DNA of 64,000 nt from Phialocephala subalpina. Lineage: Eukaryota > Ascomycota > Leotiomycetes > Helotiales > Mollisiaceae. The position numbers and the translations under genes were made by a program. The stretch spans positions 1,614,787-1,678,786 of the forward strand of contig FJOG01000006.1 of NCBI GenBank assembly GCA_900073065.1, written 5' to 3'. Under the pieces are notes generated by a model. The model did no database searches. It saw only the letters and a list, made by a program, of their open reading frames with translations, and was not told the origin of the DNA. Shown here piece by piece: positions 22,469 through 33,706 of the stretch (position 1 is the stretch's first letter; every line of letters starts with the position of its first letter).

Positions 22469-23370
22469 GATGCGTGGTATTGCGAAGGGAGAAAGACTAG
22501 GCAATGATAGTGTGGTATGCTTGACATGAGAAAAGCTTTTCTTGATTCTCTCTGGGAGTCTCAGGCATTTCATGTACTCTCTCGGGGTATTGCTCAGCCT
22601 CACTGCAGCTTGCCTCCGAAAGCTGGGCCTTGACCAGATTCAGACTAGCGCAGATGCAACAGGGCTGAGATGGTGGAAAACATGCGGAGGAGTAGCCGTC
22701 ATTCGGGACTCGAAAGAATACCGTGTGATGATCAGAAGATAATGATATATCCCCCTGGATTGTATGCGGACTCCGCTTGAAGTCTCGCTCTAGAGGTAGG
22801 TTCTACGGCAGATGCTGCGATCAGTATAGGAATGACTGCAGATGTTAGTAGATATCTGACTGGTTTGTTGTTTAGACCCTTCCTAGATACAGCCTCCAGA
22901 AAAACGCTCGCAGGTTGTGCATTGAAAATTCGAGTATCACTTGAATGCTCTTGGTAATGTCCGGCCCGTATCTGTGCTCTGACGAGATGCTCTAACGTCA
23001 CAGCTCTTCAGAAGGCTAGATTTGTATCGATCTTCGGCTGAGTAGCTATTTGAATAGCAGTCTGACTCCTCGAACAAGTAAGGTCACTCTGGAGTGGGTA
23101 CGAGGAGTTTCGAAGAGCCGTTGCGATATTCTCGAGGTATGCAGGACTTCACAACAGTCGAATCGGGGTGTCTGAGAAAGGTTGTCGAATTGTATCACAC
23201 GCGAAGAGTGACTATCGTAGCAATTGCCCACCAGCCCATTCTTCTTCGCCCAGTATGTGTCTCTATTCCCATTTCCCAGTCCAGCCCATAACCGCAAATC
23301 TGTGACCGTATTAGCACCCCACCTTGGATCCTGCATGGACTTATCGTACCAAGAACTCCTCAATATGCAT
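22469..23370. other. Intergenic region, no supported gene
   Basis: About 900 bases upstream of the PigL_N/ZZ gene and downstream of eS21. Minus-strand frames at 22732-23001 and 23046-23363 have no recognisable features. Confidence 0.45.
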
Positions 23371-23716
23371 TTATCGCTGGCTGCTTCCGCTCCAGACGTT
23401 CTTCAGAAGACCATCTCGTTGTGCCAATCGGTTCAATGAATCGTCGCTCTCGCCCATTGCTCGTACGAAACCGCAAAGTGCGTAGACTTGGCTCTCCCCG
23501 GTGAATCGGCCGTTCTCATCAACCTTGCCGACCGAGATCTGGACAGACGCATGGTCCTTGGCCTTGATGATTCTGTTGGTAGCGCTGCATTTGCGTGGGA
23601 CGTAGCTGTAAAGAGTGCAAGTCAGTCTTCGATTCCACGTTTTGCAATGTTCCGGTGTCGCGCATAGATTCTGCATATACGTACAGGTCGACGAGTTCTC
23701 CCTTATCGTTCTCCAT
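23371..23716 (-). CDS. RPS21: 40S ribosomal protein S21 (eS21)
   Basis: Two exons on the minus strand, 23716-23685 and 23605-23371, with a 79-nt GT-AG intron after the tenth codon, give 88 residues, the normal eS21 length. The protein reads [20 protein letters not shown], then [40 protein letters not shown] and a C-terminal DGLLKNVW. This is the small eukaryotic-specific protein of the 40S subunit head-platform region, needed for late pre-18S rRNA processing. The early intron is usual for ribosomal protein genes. It is divergent from SLX4 with about 365 bases between the starts, so the two may share a promoter region. Confidence 0.97.
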
Positions 23717-24081
23717 TTTGGCGGTATTTATGCAGTGTGGATTGACTGAACGGCGCTGGAAGTGTAGATTTGGTGTCGACAATTTTCGAGATTCTGTAAA
23801 TGCTTCCGTCGTGGGCTTGAAAAAAAGCTAGACCAAAAGAGGGTTGGACTTAGCGAGCGACTAGAATCACGTGCTAGCGTGCGAGTCTCCGGCGACCCAC
23901 AAGTTTTTCGTCTGTTGATTTTGTGGAGTCGCGACAACAACAACTTTCATCCGAATATACTTTCCCAATCTGTCGGCCTCTCCTCACCAATTTGAGGATG
24001 CGAGTGCCTGAAGTATAAACACTGTCGCTCATCCCGTTTCTCTCGAGTCGCGCCTGGCGCAAAGGCTATTTTCCAAGCAAG
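23717..24081. promoter_or_regulatory. Shared divergent promoter region, eS21 and SLX4
   Basis: The start codons of eS21 (minus) and SLX4 (plus) face away from each other across about 365 bases with no coding support of their own. Control elements for both must lie here or in the leaders. I could not assign a specific site. Confidence 0.5.
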
Positions 24082-26622
24082 ATGACCGAAATGCTGATCC
24101 TCTCTTCCCCGCCGAGGCAATTCGCAAGCTTCACTCTGTCGTCGTCTCCTCCGCTCCCTTCAATGGACGAAATCGTGCAGAAGCGCCCACGAGTATTGCG
24201 GACTGGAACCTGGGCGGCACCAATTCCTCAGAATGCCACCGCATCGTTCACCAGTGCAGCATCGCTGTTAAAGTCGACGTCTACCACCGAGGCGATCAGT
24301 GCCTTTGGATTAGAGGATAATGTTACAGAAGAAGTGAAGCCTGCGAAAACCACAAAACCTCGAAAGGCACTAGCAAAGAAGGTGGAAGGCGAGACGAAGA
24401 CTACGAAGAAGCCTTCGAAACCTGCTGCGACTGAGGATAACGGCGACACTACAGTGGCGGAGAAGAAGAAGACCAAGCCGAGAGCCAAGAAGGCGACCGA
24501 GGATGGATCGGAGGCTAAAGAAGCTGTGGCTCCAAAGCCGCGAGCAAAGAAGGCAAACAAGGGCACATCAGGGGCCGACGCGAAAGAGAAGCCTGCACGG
24601 AAACCGAGAGCCAAGAAAGCTACTGGAGAGTCCCAGACGAAGTTGTCGAAAGGAAAAGTCATCAAATCCTCTGCGACTATAGAAACAAAAGCGGATGAAG
24701 CAACCAAGTCTCGGGAGGTCAATGCGATCATCAAATCTCCAGAATTGGATCTGCCGAAAGCCATCCAAAGGCGGTTTGACTGGACCCCACCTGAAGCAAG
24801 TAATAGATCTTCTGTTACCACTGCATCTGACAATGCTTTGAGTTCTGGTGGACTTTTATCTGGTCAGAAGCGCAACGGCTTCACAAACCTCTTTGGGAGT
24901 TATGGCTTCACGACTTTGAAAGTCGAAAGTAGTAGCGTACCTACTCCTCTTGGTACCGAAATCACTCGAAAACGAAAGCTGACCGACCTTGTGAAGACGA
25001 GCATTTTGACCGCAGCGGCTGCGTCACCAAAAGAGAAGGAGAAGGCTCCTAAAAAGAAAGCCAGGACGATCACTGATCAAGCTACATCTGCATATGCCGG
25101 AGAGGAGGAAGAGGAGTTACCAGCTCGATCAGCACCACTACTGCAATACTTCCCCCTACAAATCTCCGAAAGGTCAAGCAATGATGGATTCAAAGTCCCA
25201 CCAAAGCCGCGATCCAAGAGTCCTGTCAAAGGTGCCTCGAAAGCAAAGAAGGGCTCGACGCAAGCACCGATCCTTTTGTCACCCGAATCGGCCATGAAGC
25301 AAGTCGGAAATCAAGATTTCGTTTTCGGCACATCGAGTCAGCTTGCCAGAGAGGATTCGCCGACGTTGCTTCGTGATCTACATGCTGCTATGCAGGCCTC
25401 AAATCAAGACGATGACCCATTTACTGATTCAGTCTTTGACTCGTCACCACCGAGACCAAGAGGACCTGGCCTCACTACAAAACGGAATCTTTGGTCTGTC
25501 GCTTCCCGGGATGGTTCTGGCGAACTACTAGATGTCCCGATGATTGACCTTGTTGATTCTCCAACAGTTGACCGTAGAACTCCGGCATTGCCTGTGACTG
25601 GTGCTACACCTTTGGCAACGAAATCGGAGATTTGGCACGATATCGGATCAACTCCAGCAGCGAAAGTACCAGATCCAGCAAAGGCACCTGGGCCGATCGA
25701 AGCAGCTATCAGGGAAGAGCTATTGAGCAGCCCGTCAGGCAGCCGGGGGATCAAATCGCCTAAAATTTCAAAAGCACTCAAGGATGATAGCGAACTGCCA
25801 ACGCCTAAGTCGAAGACACGAGCCCCAAAGTCACCAGCCAAATCCAAGAAATCGTTAAACAAACAAATGCCTAACTTTGCTGCATATACAGACGCACAAC
25901 TAGCGAAGGAGATTGCTTCCTACCATTTCAAGCCTGTCAAGAAGCGCGATCAAATGATCACATTGCTGGAGAGATGCTGGGAAAGTAAGAATGAAGCTAT
26001 CCTTGGCAATCTTAGTACCAATCTTCCTCCTGTTCCTGCCAAGACATCCAAAGACGCGGTTCCACCTTCTACTCAACCCGCGAAGCCATCACCGAAACGG
26101 CCACGAGGTCGACCACGCAAGGAAAGCACGGTTCGGTATCTGGAAATGGACAGTGATATGCCTCTGTCTCAAGCTCGGACACCTAAGAAGACGAAGAAGA
26201 AACCGAAAAAGGCTGTCGAAGATATCTCCGACTCAGATAGAGCTATTACACCATCCCCACCTCGTCGTTCTGCATCTCAGATGACCCCTTTACCTTTACG
26301 ACCATCGACATCCGACATGAGCGACAGTCCTGAATTGTCTCCAGGAGCAGCTCAAGATCTTCTCTTCCAACATATCGGCCATGCAGTCACTAGCGCACCA
26401 CGTTCCCTGGACTCAATCAATCCCAGCTGGCATGAGAAAATTCTCCTGTATGATCCAATCGTCCTTGAGGACTTGACTGTCTGGCTGAACACTGGCGCAT
26501 TGGAGAAAGTAGGATGGGATGGAGAGGTGGATCCAAAGCTTGTAAAGAAATGGTGCGAAAGCAAGAGCATATGCTGCTTATGGAGGGAAAACCTGCGGGG
26601 CGGTGCGCGGGGTCGTTATTGA
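24082..26622 (+). CDS. SLX4: Structure-specific endonuclease subunit SLX4
   Basis: A single-exon gene of 846 residues. SLX4 is the nuclear scaffold that activates the SLX1 nuclease to resolve branched DNA during repair. The N-terminus (LILSSPPRQFASF) matches the fungal SLX4 opening pattern. A long disordered, Lys/Ala/Pro-rich region follows with three or four imperfect KPRAKKA repeats (about residues 130-200). The RVLRTGTWAAPIP segment and NGFTNLFGSYGF are typical. Near residues 595-635 is the SAP-like segment MPNFAAYTDAQLAKEIASYH. An AT-hook-like PKRPRGRPRKE follows. The last about 70 residues form the conserved SLX1-binding domain: ILLYDPIVLEDLTVWLNTG, EVDPKLVKKWCESKSICCLW, ending RENLRG. 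Divergent from eS21. Confidence 0.93.
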   Translation: MTEMLILSSPPRQFASFTLSSSPPLPSMDEIVQKRPRVLRTGTWAAPIPQNATASFTSAASLLKSTSTTEAISAFGLEDNVTEEVKPAKTTKPRKALAKKVEGETKTTKKPSKPAATEDNGDTTVAEKKKTKPRAKKATEDGSEAKEAVAPKPRAKKANKGTSGADAKEKPARKPRAKKATGESQTKLSKGKVIKSSATIETKADEATKSREVNAIIKSPELDLPKAIQRRFDWTPPEASNRSSVTTASDNALSSGGLLSGQKRNGFTNLFGSYGFTTLKVESSSVPTPLGTEITRKRKLTDLVKTSILTAAAASPKEKEKAPKKKARTITDQATSAYAGEEEEELPARSAPLLQYFPLQISERSSNDGFKVPPKPRSKSPVKGASKAKKGSTQAPILLSPESAMKQVGNQDFVFGTSSQLAREDSPTLLRDLHAAMQASNQDDDPFTDSVFDSSPPRPRGPGLTTKRNLWSVASRDGSGELLDVPMIDLVDSPTVDRRTPALPVTGATPLATKSEIWHDIGSTPAAKVPDPAKAPGPIEAAIREELLSSPSGSRGIKSPKISKALKDDSELPTPKSKTRAPKSPAKSKKSLNKQMPNFAAYTDAQLAKEIASYHFKPVKKRDQMITLLERCWESKNEAILGNLSTNLPPVPAKTSKDAVPPSTQPAKPSPKRPRGRPRKESTVRYLEMDSDMPLSQARTPKKTKKKPKKAVEDISDSDRAITPSPPRRSASQMTPLPLRPSTSDMSDSPELSPGAAQDLLFQHIGHAVTSAPRSLDSINPSWHEKILLYDPIVLEDLTVWLNTGALEKVGWDGEVDPKLVKKWCESKSICCLWRENLRGGARGRY

Positions 26623-27312
26623 CGAGACTCACCTTTTGCCCACACACTGTAACGATAATCATATTGAATATGATTCGAAAACCACGACACCTGGTTTATT
26701 CGCATTTCTCCTGATGGGACTCATGGCGGGAACTGCGACTTTCCCCTGGTGTCTGGGCCGCTCTTGGACAATGCTTACAACTAAAATTGCATGATGCAGT
26801 GGCTCATTCTTCCATATCGTACGGGCATGTTCGCACGAACGCCCTTGCTTTTCTCCCGCGCTTCACTCCCAATGTCTCCAACAAGCGAGGGACCTCGTCT
26901 CGGGCCATTCAGCGAGAGCTTTGCTAGAAGCCTTACAGGAGATCTAGAATTGTGATACATCTCTTTCGCTTCCTGGCGCCTTTGAGGATCAGCAAGAGCG
27001 GTCAACGTTGCACCCTTCTTTCCTTTGCCCTTTCCTTCGCAGGTCTCGGGAAGTATCATGAGTCTTACCTGAAATCAACATGCCGATCTTTCTGGCGCCA
27101 TATCTCCTCCAAACCTCAGCGCCTTTGTCCTGCCGTATCTCCCCAATCTTGGAAGTATTCTCAACTAAGGATGCAGAATCAAAAGTCATGCTAGTCCTGC
27201 AGTCGAGAGGTCTTGGCAAGTCTCCTACCTCGTCGTGCCTTTAAGTCTGGCAATGCCCATTTCTTCCTGATTTGTTTCTCCATTGGCTTTTTGCTGTGGG
27301 TGAAGTTTCAAA
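26623..27312. other. Intergenic region, no supported gene
   Basis: About 690 bases. A 92-codon minus-strand frame (26781-27059) is Lys/Arg-rich with no family features and was not called. Confidence 0.45.
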
Positions 27313-29250
27313 ATGGGCCCGTCGATTCTCAAATCACTTCTCTTCGTCTCCTATGTCTCATTCGTTGTCTCTGTTTTTAGCGAAAGATATGGCCACAAGA
27401 TTCATGGCAAGGACTGTGTCGGCCTCGAGAACAATGTGAAAGACATACAGGAGCCTTGCCCTGTCGAAGACCGAAGTACGAAAGGATTTCGATTTCTTAA
27501 TTATACAACTAAACGTAAGAAATTTTTCGTCCTAGGACCTGAATATCATGCTGACACTTCATAGCATCTCGAGTGTCGTCATTGCCCGATGTCGACTTCG
27601 ATGTCGGAGAGATGTATTCTGGTCTCATTCCTATCAACATGAGCGATCCATCCCGGGCCTTGTTCTTTGTCTATCAGCCTACCGTTGGAGCGCCAGTGGA
27701 CGAGATTACCGTTAGAATGCCCTCCCCAAATACCAGGAACTTACTGATTAAGAAAGATTTGGCTCAATGGCGGACCTGGTTTGTTGCTCAGATTCGTTCA
27801 CGTTTGAATATGGCTAACTAAGAGCAGGATGCAGCTCTCTTGAAGGCTTCTTCCAAGAGAATGGCAGATTTCTCTGGTCTGCTGGCGCTTTTGCACCTAC
27901 CCACAACCCATACTCCTGGGTCAAGTAACATCCCTGCCTGATCCTTCCTTCCAATACATGCTGACTCTACGCTCTAGTCTAACAAACGTCCTCTGGGTGG
28001 ACCAACCAGTCGGTGCCGGCTTCTCAACCGGCCAAGTCACCGCCACCAGCGACGAAGAAATCGCCCAAGACTTTATCAACTTCTTCCTCAATTTCCAAAA
28101 AATCTTCTCGATCAAGAAGTTCAAGATCTTCGTCACAGGAGAAAGCTACGCTGGCCGCTACGTCCCCTATATTTCGTCTGCTATGATCGATAGACACGAT
28201 ATGGATTACTTCAACCTTCAAGGAGTGATGACTTATGATCCTACGGTTGGTTCTTTTGATTATGTGCAGGAGATGGCTGTTGCAGCACCGTTCATCCACG
28301 CCAACAACGCCATCCTAAACCTCAATTCTTCGTTCCTTGCTGAACTCGATGTCATTGATCAAGCTTGTGGGTATGCTGATTTCAGAAACAAATATTTGTC
28401 GTTCCCTCCATCTGGTCACCAGCCGACGAAATACCTCGATTACGCAGCGGATATTGAGTGCGATACTTTTGACTTTGCTGTAACAGCAGCCCTAGCCTTC
28501 AACGTAAAACCCCATTTCCTATGTCTCTCCTACCACCTTTCGCTGAATTAACACTCCCGAAGAGCTTTCACCCTTTTCCCCTCTCACCTGCCACAGAAAA
28601 AAAACCCCCCCACTGACTCCTGACAGCCCTGCTTCAACCCCTATCACGTCCCCGACACCTGTCCTATGCTCCCCTCCGTCCTCGGCTTTTCTGGTATCCT
28701 GGAAGTTACCACCCCCGGTCTACTAATCTATTTCGATCGTGCGGATGTCAAGAAAGCTATGCATGCACCTCCTAACGTCAACTGGGTGATGTGCTCTTCT
28801 ACGCCAGTTCTCCTCGCACCTTATGATCAGGGACCGGAACAGAATCCCGGAGGCGACAGCTCAGCAGACCCAATACAACACGCCCTCCCCAAAGTAATCG
28901 AACACACGAATCGTACTCTAATCTCCAATGCACAATGGGATATGGTGATTATCACCAATGGTACTTTACTTGCAATCCAGAACATGACCTGGAACGGGAA
29001 ACTTGGTTTCCAGACAAGGCCAACGACGCCAATTGTGATCAATCTACCAGACTTGCAATATGAGACGGCCTTTGTGGCTAATGGGTTTGGAGGACTGGAT
29101 GATCCACAAGGATTGATGGGAGCGCAGCATTTTGAGAGGGGATTGATGTGGGTGGAGAGTTTTGCGAGTGGGCATGAGCAGCCGGGGTATCAGCCTAGGA
29201 GTAGTTATAGGCATTTGCAGTGGTTGTTGGGTCATATTGAGACTTTGTAG
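27313..29250 (+). CDS. Secreted serine carboxypeptidase (family S10)
   Basis: Six exons, 27313-27514, 27565-27710, 27757-27778, 27828-27924, 27978-28503 and 28627-29250, giving about 538 residues; the third exon is only 22 nt. An N-terminal signal peptide ([19 protein letters not shown]) directs it to the secretory pathway. Splicing restores the S10 substrate-site block [20 protein letters not shown] and [19 protein letters not shown]. The nucleophile Ser is in [15 protein letters not shown]. The Asp is most likely in [13 protein letters not shown] and the His in [14 protein letters not shown], which gives the Ser-Asp-His triad in the expected order. Several Asn-x-Ser/Thr sites suggest glycosylation. 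It removes C-terminal residues from peptides in the vacuole or outside the cell. The lack of an obvious propeptide cleavage site leaves its location open. Confidence 0.92.
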
Positions 29251-29388
29251 TTCGTCATTTTGGCCCCGAATGTCCGTCTTGGATGGGAGGGTTGTGGTGA
29301 AGGGGTGGCAGGAGAGAGTTGTCTTGATTATGGTGGTATATCTAGTATAATATTCTTACAAATATATCTACATCTACCCATCTACCAT

Positions 29389-30777
29389 CTATAACTTCGC
29401 CTCTCCCTCCTTTTGAATAAATGCTTTCTCTTCGGCCAATATCTCAGCCTTTTCTCTAACTTCTACATCCCTAGGCCCCTCCTTACCGAATTTCACTAAG
29501 ACAACTCTCTTCTCGTCTCCTCCCCTCCCACTACCTTTCAACTCCGGTCCCGGCTTCTCCAACCCTAACACGGACCTCCCATCACTCTTCCTCATCATAA
29601 TTCCAATCGGAGACATCGCTTTATCCGCCCAAGGTATCCCCTTCCCATCACCTCCATCACCTTTCAAGAACTCTAAGACTTTGTCTCTTTGTGCTTGTAA
29701 CTCCTCGGCATCTAAGAATCGCGAGGGACTGAGAAATGGCGACAATAAGGACATTAAGTAATACTGTGGCGGGAACAATATGACTTCGTTCCGTCTGGCT
29801 TGCGAAAGCCATTCGGAGCAAGAGGCGAAGAGAGCGGCTGTGTGTTCGACTCCACCGTCGGAGGTGGGGACTGGCATTACGGATTTTGAGGGGAGAGTTG
29901 TGGATTTCGATGTTTGGGCGAGAGGGAAGAAGTAAATGTACATCTGCGTGGTAAAACGCTTTGGCAGATTCGTAGGCGTGATCCAGCGTGTGAAAGGTAT
30001 TAAGCCATCTGGGGTTGAATGTTAGTTTGCCGTTTCTACCCATATTGTCCGTGACTGGAAGGGTAAGTTTCGACGTGAGAATCCCGGCCTGAAGTCGGAC
30101 ATTCCAGCCTCATTATGGAAGGGAAAGGTCTTTGGCAACATACCAACATCAACAACTCCACCCATACTCTCAACCCAATCCTCAAACCTCACTCGTCCAG
30201 CATGAACATCCTTCCTCCCCTTCTCCCTAACCTCCTCCTCTACATCCAACAACTCCCCTCCCCCATCTTTCCTCTTAGCAAGCAATATCCCACTCTCCTC
30301 AAAACACTCTCTTATTGCCCCAAGTCGGTACGGACGCCCATCTAAATGTCTATTTGGAGAGGTAGGAGAAGGGATGTCTCCATCTTGGGTGGAAGAGAGG
30401 TTTCCGCCGGGGAAGACGTGTGCGGATGCAAAGGAGGTGGAGGTTCGGACGCGGTGGAGGAGGAGGATTTCGTTTGTAGGGGATATTAGGAGGATTGAGG
30501 CGCTCGGTCGGGGTTCGGCGATTTGTTTCGTGGGTTTGGTGCCGGAGGACATGTATTGTTTCTCTAGAGCTGGACGGGGTGCCATGCTGGGTGGAAAGAC
30601 TCTGCGGAGGGATAGGAGAAGTGGTTGAGTTCTTGATGTCCTGGACAGGGTGGGAGATTGAGAGCTTGGAATGATTCGCAGAGAGCGAATTGTGGATTTG
30701 CTGAATGTTATGGGAGCAGCATTACTTGTATATGAAGTCCTGAGAGTTATGATACACCTCAATTGACGAGGATGCAT
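29389..30777 (-). CDS. Nudix hydrolase, NUDT19-like
   Basis: Two exons on the minus strand, 30777-30144 and 30008-29389, with a 135-nt intron, giving about 417 residues. The Nudix box is split by an insertion, as in NUDT19-type enzymes: AHVFPGGNL early, and the RLGAIRECFEESGILLAKR core with the REx2EExG acidic residues later. Upstream is ASILLISPTNEILLLHRV. After the splice the chain continues DGLIPFTRWITPTNLPKRF and TTQMYIYFFPLA, the conserved region following the box in this subfamily. The first about 60 residues are rich in Arg, Ser and Thr and nearly acid-free, suggesting a mitochondrial or peroxisomal leader. NUDT19 members hydrolyse CoA or acyl-CoA; that substrate is inferred from family only. 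An internal Met (MAPRPALEKQ) could start a shorter, leaderless form. Confidence 0.87.
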
Positions 30778-31512
30778 TGGTAGGCGTCTGGATGACGGTG
30801 ATAGCCATGGTTGCTGATTACTGGCGTTGCGGGGTTCTCTGGGGAAGTTGAGCCGAGGTCAGTGATCTGCCCCGGACACGTTGCTGGTGTCCCCTGTCAA
30901 CAAATTTCTGCACAACTATATGGCTTGCCGACACAATGTAGTGAAGAGGCTGATAGCGAATAGCTTCCTTCTTTTGGAGTCATTGAGGTGGATTCGTTTG
31001 TATGCATGAATGGAGAGTAATCAGGGCCACTTACGTCCGAAAGGCTGGAATTGGAATTCGGTGATCACGGATTCATGGGTCTTGTGTTGCGGGTAAAATT
31101 TTTAGACTAGCGTGCACGTGATAAATTGAGGTGTGCTATAAAGACTGACTATTCTAATTCTACAGTGGACAAGTACGCTGAATTTATAGGCTTTAGGGCC
31201 CTGTAGGGCCTGTGGCAACAGGCCCTTCAAGGCCCTTCCAGGGCCTTCCACAGCTTACGTTAACCTGTGGTTCTAGGGCCTTCCACGCCACTAGTGGCGT
31301 AGAGGCCTCAGACCACAACATCTTGGCAATGTCAGAGCAAGCATGTGTTTGAGATATCGAGTCTGTCTGATGAAGAGGTGAACCTTTTACTGCCCAGCAG
31401 CTATCGGGATATCTGATGATAGAGAGGAAATCTCAAATCAGATCAGAGCAGACTTAATTGGAGGCAAAACACCCATTTGTAGAAACAAAGCAAAGAAAGA
31501 TGAAACAATCCA
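30778..31512. other. Intergenic region with a GC-rich structured patch
   Basis: No supported gene. From about 31190 to 31312 the sequence turns GC-rich and repetitive; that patch is listed separately. The remainder is ordinary. Confidence 0.5.
31190..31312. repeat. GC-rich hairpin and palindrome element
   Basis: The motif AGGGCC or its complement GGCCCT occurs about six times in about 90 bases. A perfect 9-bp stem with 4-nt loop lies at 31205-31226 (AGGGCCTGT, loop GGCA, ACAGGCCCT). A perfect 16-base palindrome ACGCCACTAGTGGCGT is at 31285-31300. The surrounding sequence is A/T-leaning, so the patch stands out. It may be a short non-autonomous transposon relic or a regulatory structure. I see no flanking target-site duplication that I can defend. 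Confidence 0.55.
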
Positions 31513-33706
31513 TTATCTCGAAGGCATCACAATTTTTCCATTATCCATCAATCCTTCGAAAACGAGTAGAGAAATCAGTATGACAACACCTGTATGAGAA
31601 CGCCATTTGATGTAAAGCAACCAGGAGAAAATAAAACCATATTGTAGGAGGGTATCGTCAGAACCGTAATACCTGCTATGACAAACGCTAGCTAGTGGGT
31701 ATCCGAGACCATTCAAAGAAGACCAGAAATCCTTGAGTAGGTTATCTGAACGCCCATAAAAACTCTACATATCCTTCCATTCCCATACCCAGAAGAACGC
31801 CGAATTGTAGAACTGTAAATGAAGGTCGATCTATCCAGGATGAGGATAAGGTTTGATCTGAACACCGAATAATTGAACGATCAGCAAGAGAGTCTCGTCC
31901 ATACGAGTGGCCAGACGGTTAGAGAAGAGGTAGTGCCAGACAGATTGAGAGTAGCGGTTGCGGTTTTGGAGAAGTTGGAAGAGATAGGCGCGAGTGGTGT
32001 CGTTGGCTACGAACCACATCTTACGCTCGAAGTAGGTGCAGATGCAGACATAGATGAAGTAGTCACAACAAGATAGAGGAGAAGACCAAGAATTGTGCTG
32101 GCGATAGGTGGTCGTACGGTATTACGGATATTGAAGAAATCCTCGTGGGTAGATCTCTTCTGGTGGACCTGGGGAGCCGCCATTAGCGTTAGCATTTCCA
32201 TTTCCATTTCCATTGCTATCGGCGGCTTCCTTGAATTGCTCTCGTTGATCTTTAACTTGCTCCTTGATAGGTTGGAGTTTGTCGAGTAAGTCCTCAAGGT
32301 TGAAAACTCTGCCTTCGCCAACAGGAGTTTGGTCGTTTGGAGCCGTGCGATCAGCAGGTCCACCGATAGCAGCAGATGGAACCGGCGGAGACACTGGCTT
32401 TCTGGTTGATACCTCTAGTGGCCGCAGGATTAGCAAGATCAGCTGGAGGATCCGCAGGAGGGTCGGCCGGAGGGTTTGTCAGTCTGGTCTTCGGGTGGTG
32501 GAATAGGGTTTGCATCAGTGAAAGACAAATTACGAAGTGAAGCCAGACTGATAGTAGGTGCATTTCGAATTTTAAAGACGATGACGGCCGCGATGAGGAG
32601 CTTAATCAGAACCAAACATCGCGCTCGACACCGAACCAGGCTCTGAGACGATTGTTATCTCTGATGACTGGAGTAATGAAGTGTGGCTATTGGATAATCG
32701 CACCGGGAACCTGGGCGATTCTGATTGTCTCCCTGACCTCGCCCTTCTTGTCGTCGTTCTCATCATCAGTATCGTCGTCGTCGGTAGTGGTCGCATCGTT
32801 GCAGGTCTCCTCATTCTCAGTGTCCGATTTATTGAGGTCGTCAAGCTCCTTGTCGAGATCGCGGGGTCCAGTGGGTGCAGAGGTGTCCTGGTAGACGTTG
32901 GGATGGGTGTCCATGCATGGCGGGGCGTCTTTCTAGAACAGAGCAATCTGTTCACGAAGACCCTCAATTACGGCATCCTTCTCAGCGGTCACCCTGGCCT
33001 CGCCACCTTCCGAAGCAGAAATTCTCGCATCCTTCGCAATGATCTCTGCTTTCTTGTCGTTCTTGAACTTGATGAAATCGGCTGACAGCGCTGCGCGGGC
33101 CTCCGCATCACGAGCTCTCTTTCTTTCCGTGTCGAGATTGTCCTTGTGCTTCTCCTCGAGGCCGTTCAATCTCTCAAGTTCCAGATTGCTGGCTGCGAGT
33201 TGTTGTTCGATGCTTGAGATGTGAGCTTCTCTCTGTTCGATCTCTCTGTCCAGACTGGTGACTTTGTATTTGGTCGCCTTGTGCGCCTGCTGCTCTGCTT
33301 TCAGGTCGTTTTGGAAGCCTTCAGCGGTGGCCTCGAGGTGAGAAACATCGACTTCGCGGTCCCAGATTTCCTCGTTGGCCTCGGAGAGTGCGGTCTTGGT
33401 GTCTTGGAGTTCCTTCTCGAGGGCGGACATTTCGTCTCGTTTGGTCTTGAAGTCGTTGAGGAGATTGCGATAAAGTTGTTTGGCTGTCTCCTCTTCCTTC
33501 CGAGCCCTGACGCATTCCTTGTTTCGATCAGCGCACTCTTCTTCTTCCAGCCTCACAATTTCCGTCTCTGCGACCTCGACGTTTGCTTTCAGCAGGTCTA
33601 ACTTGATCTGCGCTGAGTTTAGCTCTGCCTGCACGGAGTCCAGCTTGGCTTTCTGGTCGTTGGTTTCTTATTATCCGAAGGGGAAATCTTTTGGTAGCTG
33701 GAACAT
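31513..33706 (-). pseudogene. Broken gene: coiled-coil region followed by membrane segments
   Basis: A minus-strand locus that can be followed from an ATG at 33706 (MFQLPKDFPFG) to 31513 only by passing stops and changing frames. The start runs into two tandem TAA codons in the same frame. The frame then gives a long coiled coil (LDSVQAELNSAQIKLDLLKA through VIEGLREQIALF), a TAG at 32935-32933, an acidic segment (TDDDDTDDENDDKKGE), another TAG at 32687, and RDNNRLRAWFGVERDVW. The next credible piece, LIKLLIAAVIVFKIRNAP, is in another frame. Later pieces switch frame again (NLEDLLDKLQPIKEQVKDQ, then ASTILGLLLYLV). The last, FERKMWFVANDTTRAYLFQL, stays in one frame to the end, interrupted by TAG codons near 31831 and 31765. 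The repeated pattern of homologous-looking pieces in shifted frames indicates decay. I do not recognise the family. Unrecognised introns might explain some of the shifts but not the in-frame stops. Confidence 0.6.

Noticed and set aside
24228..24833. 201-codon minus-strand frame inside SLX4
   Set aside because: It is the reverse of a Lys/Ala-rich repeat coding region, which tends to stay open on the opposite strand.
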